From Pseudomonadota bacterium (GTDB lineage Bacteria; Pseudomonadota; Alphaproteobacteria; Sphingomonadales; Sphingomonadaceae), in assembly GCA_023424275.1 (NCBI GenBank), contig JAFAED010000173.1, forward strand, positions 1 through 9,140: 9,140 bases of DNA, given 5' to 3'. The first letter of the stretch is position 1, and every line of letters starts with the position of its first letter. The notes under the pieces were generated by a model that ran no database searches, had not been told where the DNA came from, and saw only the letters and a program-made list of their open reading frames with translations. Made by a program: the position numbers and the translations under genes. This document shows positions 7,104 through 9,140 of this stretch, in pieces.

Positions 7104-8141
7104 TCAGAACCAGAAACGGACGCCCGCGACAAAGGCGGGGCGCGAGCGATCGTCGCCCGCCGCGCGCGCGATCCGCGCGGTCTTGCCCAGCTTTCGTTCC
7201 CAGGCGACGCCGATATAGGGCGCAAATTCGCGCGCGATTTCATAGCGGAGCCGCAGGCCCAGCTCGATGTCCGACACGCCGCTGCCGATGCCGCGTTCGG
7301 GCACGTCCTGAAACGCGGCTTCGATTTCGGCCATCGGCTGCACGATCAGGCGCTGGGTGATCCGCTGGTCGTAACTGGCTTCGAAACGCGCGGTGACGTC
7401 GCCCTTGTGCGACAGGAACAGCGCGCCCTCGATATCGAACCAGTATGGCGCAAGGCCTTCGAAGCCGAGAACGGCATGCGTCGGTGACGCGCCGGGCCCG
7501 ATATCCTGCCGGACACCCGCCTGTATGTCGAAATAGGGGCCGATCGCGCGGCTCCACAGCGCCTGCACCTCGGCCTGGTCCAGCGCACCACCGAAATCGC
7601 CTTCGCCCTCGCTCTTGACCACCAGCTTGTCGATGTCGCCGCCGAACCGCGCTTCGGCATCCCAGGCATAGCTTTCCTCGCCGCCGCCGAGCCGGACCTC
7701 GGCCTGGTCGATCATGACCTGCGCGATCGTGCCGCCGCCATGTTCGGCATAAAGCCGCGCGCGCGCCGCCGCCATCGCGTCGGCACCGAAGATCGCATCT
7801 GCGGCACCGACGCGGGGCGCGGGCGGGGGAGGGGCGTTGCCCGCGCCGGGGGGTGGTGTCTCGGAAAGCGTGCAATGGCCCATCGCGGCATGCTCGGGCG
7901 CGCAGGCCGGGGGCGGAGGTGCAGGCGGCGGTGCCGGATCGGGCATCGCACAATGTCCCATCGCGGCATGCTCGGGCGAGCAGGCCGGCGCCGGTGGAGG
8001 CGGCGGCGGCTTTGGCGCAGGCGCAGGCGGCATCGTGCAATGCCCCATCGCCGCATGTTCGGCGGTGCAGGCGGGCGCGGGCGGCGGCGCGTCATGGCCC
8101 TGATGCTGCGCGGCGGCGAGCAGAAGCGCGTACAGGCTCAT
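7104..8141 (-). CDS. copB: Copper resistance outer-membrane protein CopB with Cys/His/Met repeat extension
   Basis: CopB/PcoB proteins are small outer-membrane beta-barrels that act with periplasmic CopA in copper tolerance. The 345-residue protein has a very short signal-like start (MSLYALLLAAAQ), a Pro/Ala-rich region with three Cys-His-Met motifs (residues 24-92), then the CopB barrel domain from about 112: DAIFGADAMAAARARLYAEH, alternating strand patterns, GPYFDIQAGVRQD (201-213), GLAPYWFDIEGALFLS (229-244) and LRLRYEIAREFAPYIGVAWE (296-315). The final residue is Phe (VRFWF), the usual outer-membrane barrel ending. The ATG at 8141 overlaps the copA stop as ATGA, with GGGAG at 8149-8153, so translation is coupled. 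The Met/His-rich N-terminus usual in CopB is replaced here by a Cys-containing version, which is unusual. A longer frame upstream lies inside copA and is not used. Confidence 0.92.
   Translation of the reverse strand: MSLYALLLAAAQHQGHDAPPPAPACTAEHAAMGHCTMPPAPAPKPPPPPPAPACSPEHAAMGHCAMPDPAPPPAPPPPACAPEHAAMGHCTLSETPPPGAGNAPPPPAPRVGAADAIFGADAMAAARARLYAEHGGGTIAQVMIDQAEVRLGGGEESYAWDAEARFGGDIDKLVVKSEGEGDFGGALDQAEVQALWSRAIGPYFDIQAGVRQDIGPGASPTHAVLGFEGLAPYWFDIEGALFLSHKGDVTARFEASYDQRITQRLIVQPMAEIEAAFQDVPERGIGSGVSDIELGLRLRYEIAREFAPYIGVAWERKLGKTARIARAAGDDRSRPAFVAGVRFWF
7870..8072 (-). repeat. Three-copy 38-bp repeat coding the CopB metal-motif array
   Basis: Near-identical 38-base units end at 8072, 7985 and 7907 (8035-8072, 7948-7985, 7870-7907), starts 87 and 78 bases apart, i.e. 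29 and 26 codons, always in frame. The two leftmost copies differ at 4 of 38 positions; the third differs from the 7870-7907 copy at 6. Each encodes the core C-x2-EHAAMGHC (Cys25-Cys35, Cys54-Cys64, Cys80-Cys90), separated by proline-rich linkers. The pattern fits internal duplication kept under selection for protein sequence. Confidence 0.9.
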
Positions 8142-9140
8142 GCGGCTTCTCCCGCCGGGCGCACGGTCACCACCTGCATCATGCCTGCATGCATGTGATA
8201 GAGAAGATGACAGTGGAACGCCCAGTCGCCCGGCGCATCGGCGGTCAGGTCGAAACTCACCTTGCCGCCGGGCTGGACATTGACCGTGTGCTTGCGCGGC
8301 GCATGGTCGCCCTTGCCGGTGACGAGTTCGAAGAAATGGCCGTGCAGGTGGATGGGGTGCGTCATCATCGTGTCGTTGACCAGCGTCACGCGGACCCGTT
8401 CGCCCAGCGTGAAGGGGATGGGCGCCTTGACCTCGTTCATCTTCACCCCGTCGAACGCCCACATATAGCGCTCCATATTGCCGGTAAGGTGGATCTGCAT
8501 CTGGCGCGACGGCACGCGCGTGTCGGGGTTGCGGTCGAGCGCGACGAGGTCGCGATAGGTCAGCACGTCGGGCTCGCCGTCCAGCCCCTGTCCGGGGTCG
8601 CCGGTGCGATCGACCGGCATCGGCGCGATGCTCTGCACCGTCGGCGTGTCCTTGACCGCAGGGGCCAGATCCATGTCGCGCATGCTGTGCTTCATGGCGC
8701 CGCCGCCATGGCCCATTGCGCCATGATCCATCGCGCCCATGCCCATGTCCTGCATCGTCGCGAGCGGGCGGGCGCGCAGCGGAGGGACCGGCGCGGCCAT
8801 CCCGGCACGCGGCGCCAGCGTGGCGCGCGCCATGCCCGACCGGTCCGAACTTTCGGCGATCAGCGAATAGGCCCGATCGTCCGGGGTCACGACGACGTCA
8901 TAGGTTTCGGCGACCGCGATCTGGAACTCGCCGACGCTGACCGGACGGACGTTCAGGCCGTCGGCCTGCACGACGCTCATCTTCAGCCCCGGGATGCGCA
9001 CGTTGAACGTCGTCATCGCCGATGCGTTGATGATGCGCAGCCGGACGCGCTCGCCGGGTCGGAACAGCCCCGTCCAATTGTCCTGCGGCCCCAGCCCGTT
9101 GACCAGATAGCTATAGGTCGCGCCGGTGACGTCGCTGATG
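8138..9140 (-). CDS. copA: Copper resistance multicopper oxidase CopA, C-terminal 333 residues (5' end outside window)
   Basis: CopA/PcoA is a periplasmic multicopper oxidase that oxidises or sequesters Cu(I) and works with CopB. The frame is open at the window edge (ISDVTGATYSYLVNG...), so the signal peptide and first cupredoxin domain are not visible. The second cupredoxin region includes RPGERVRLRIINAS. A Met/His-rich insert typical of CopA lies at 8672-8755 (MQDMGMGAMDHGAMGH and onwards). The last cupredoxin domain has the type 2/3 copper motif HPIHLHGH (8336-8359) and, near the C-terminus, HCHLLYHMHAGM (8180-8215), which supplies type 3 and type 1 ligands including the axial Met. The catalytic core visible here is therefore intact. 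An internal ATG at 9014-9016 is not the start, because the conserved domain continues upstream of it. The stop overlaps the copB start by four bases. Confidence 0.95.
   Translation of the reverse strand, partial: ISDVTGATYSYLVNGLGPQDNWTGLFRPGERVRLRIINASAMTTFNVRIPGLKMSVVQADGLNVRPVSVGEFQIAVAETYDVVVTPDDRAYSLIAESSDRSGMARATLAPRAGMAAPVPPLRARPLATMQDMGMGAMDHGAMGHGGGAMKHSMRDMDLAPAVKDTPTVQSIAPMPVDRTGDPGQGLDGEPDVLTYRDLVALDRNPDTRVPSRQMQIHLTGNMERYMWAFDGVKMNEVKAPIPFTLGERVRVTLVNDTMMTHPIHLHGHFFELVTGKGDHAPRKHTVNVQPGGKVSFDLTADAPGDWAFHCHLLYHMHAGMMQVVTVRPAGEAA

Noticed and set aside
6074..7243. 389-codon open frame antisense to the DUF2167 gene
   Set aside because: Shadow frame; it also runs across the copB end and has Arg-rich composition.
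7866..8072. Repeat array considered as a CRISPR or mobile-element signature
   Set aside because: Only three units, spaced in whole codons, in frame and encoding a consistent protein motif inside copB.
8142..8462. Upstream extension of the copB frame
   Set aside because: Lies inside copA in another frame. The ATGA overlap, ribosome site and signal-like sequence place the start at 8141.

Overview
The window is ordinary-looking, GC-rich chromosomal DNA from an alphaproteobacterium, most likely a sphingomonad (Sphingopyxis, Sphingomonas or a relative). This placement rests on recalled protein style (MreB, an endonuclease-type MutL, DUF2167, CopA/CopB) and codon bias; no search was run. Eight protein-coding genes fill nearly all of it. 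Six are complete and two run off the window ends. I see no tRNA, rRNA, CRISPR array, insertion sequence, prophage gene or frameshift. No stretch over 300 bases lacks a gene.

Left part (1-1956): on the minus strand, mreB is followed by the 5' part of mreC, 20 bases downstream. This is the start of the cell-shape (elongasome) operon. A 198-base divergent region separates mreB from mutL on the plus strand.

Middle (1957-4327): mutL encodes a mismatch-repair protein with an intact GHKL ATPase, an endonuclease metal-binding motif and a likely beta-clamp motif. One base after its stop begins a small secreted protein I do not recognise, probably co-transcribed with mutL.

Right of that (4353-7087): a Tat-exported PhoD-type alkaline phosphatase on the minus strand ends 25 bases from the small secreted gene (convergent). 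It is divergent, across 149 bases, from a plus-strand exported DUF2167 protein with C-terminal membrane segments. That short divergent region carries a 9-base exact direct repeat and two interleaved inverted repeats.

Right end (7104-9140): a minus-strand copper-resistance operon. The C-terminal part of the periplasmic multicopper oxidase CopA overlaps the outer-membrane protein CopB by four bases (ATGA). CopB carries a proline-rich N-terminal extension with three copies of a Cys/His/Met motif that looks like a metal-binding repeat. This is the most unusual feature of the window.

I did not find a convincing undescribed multi-gene system. The best leads are the CopB repeat array, the unknown secreted protein coupled to mutL, and the phoD/DUF2167 divergent region.
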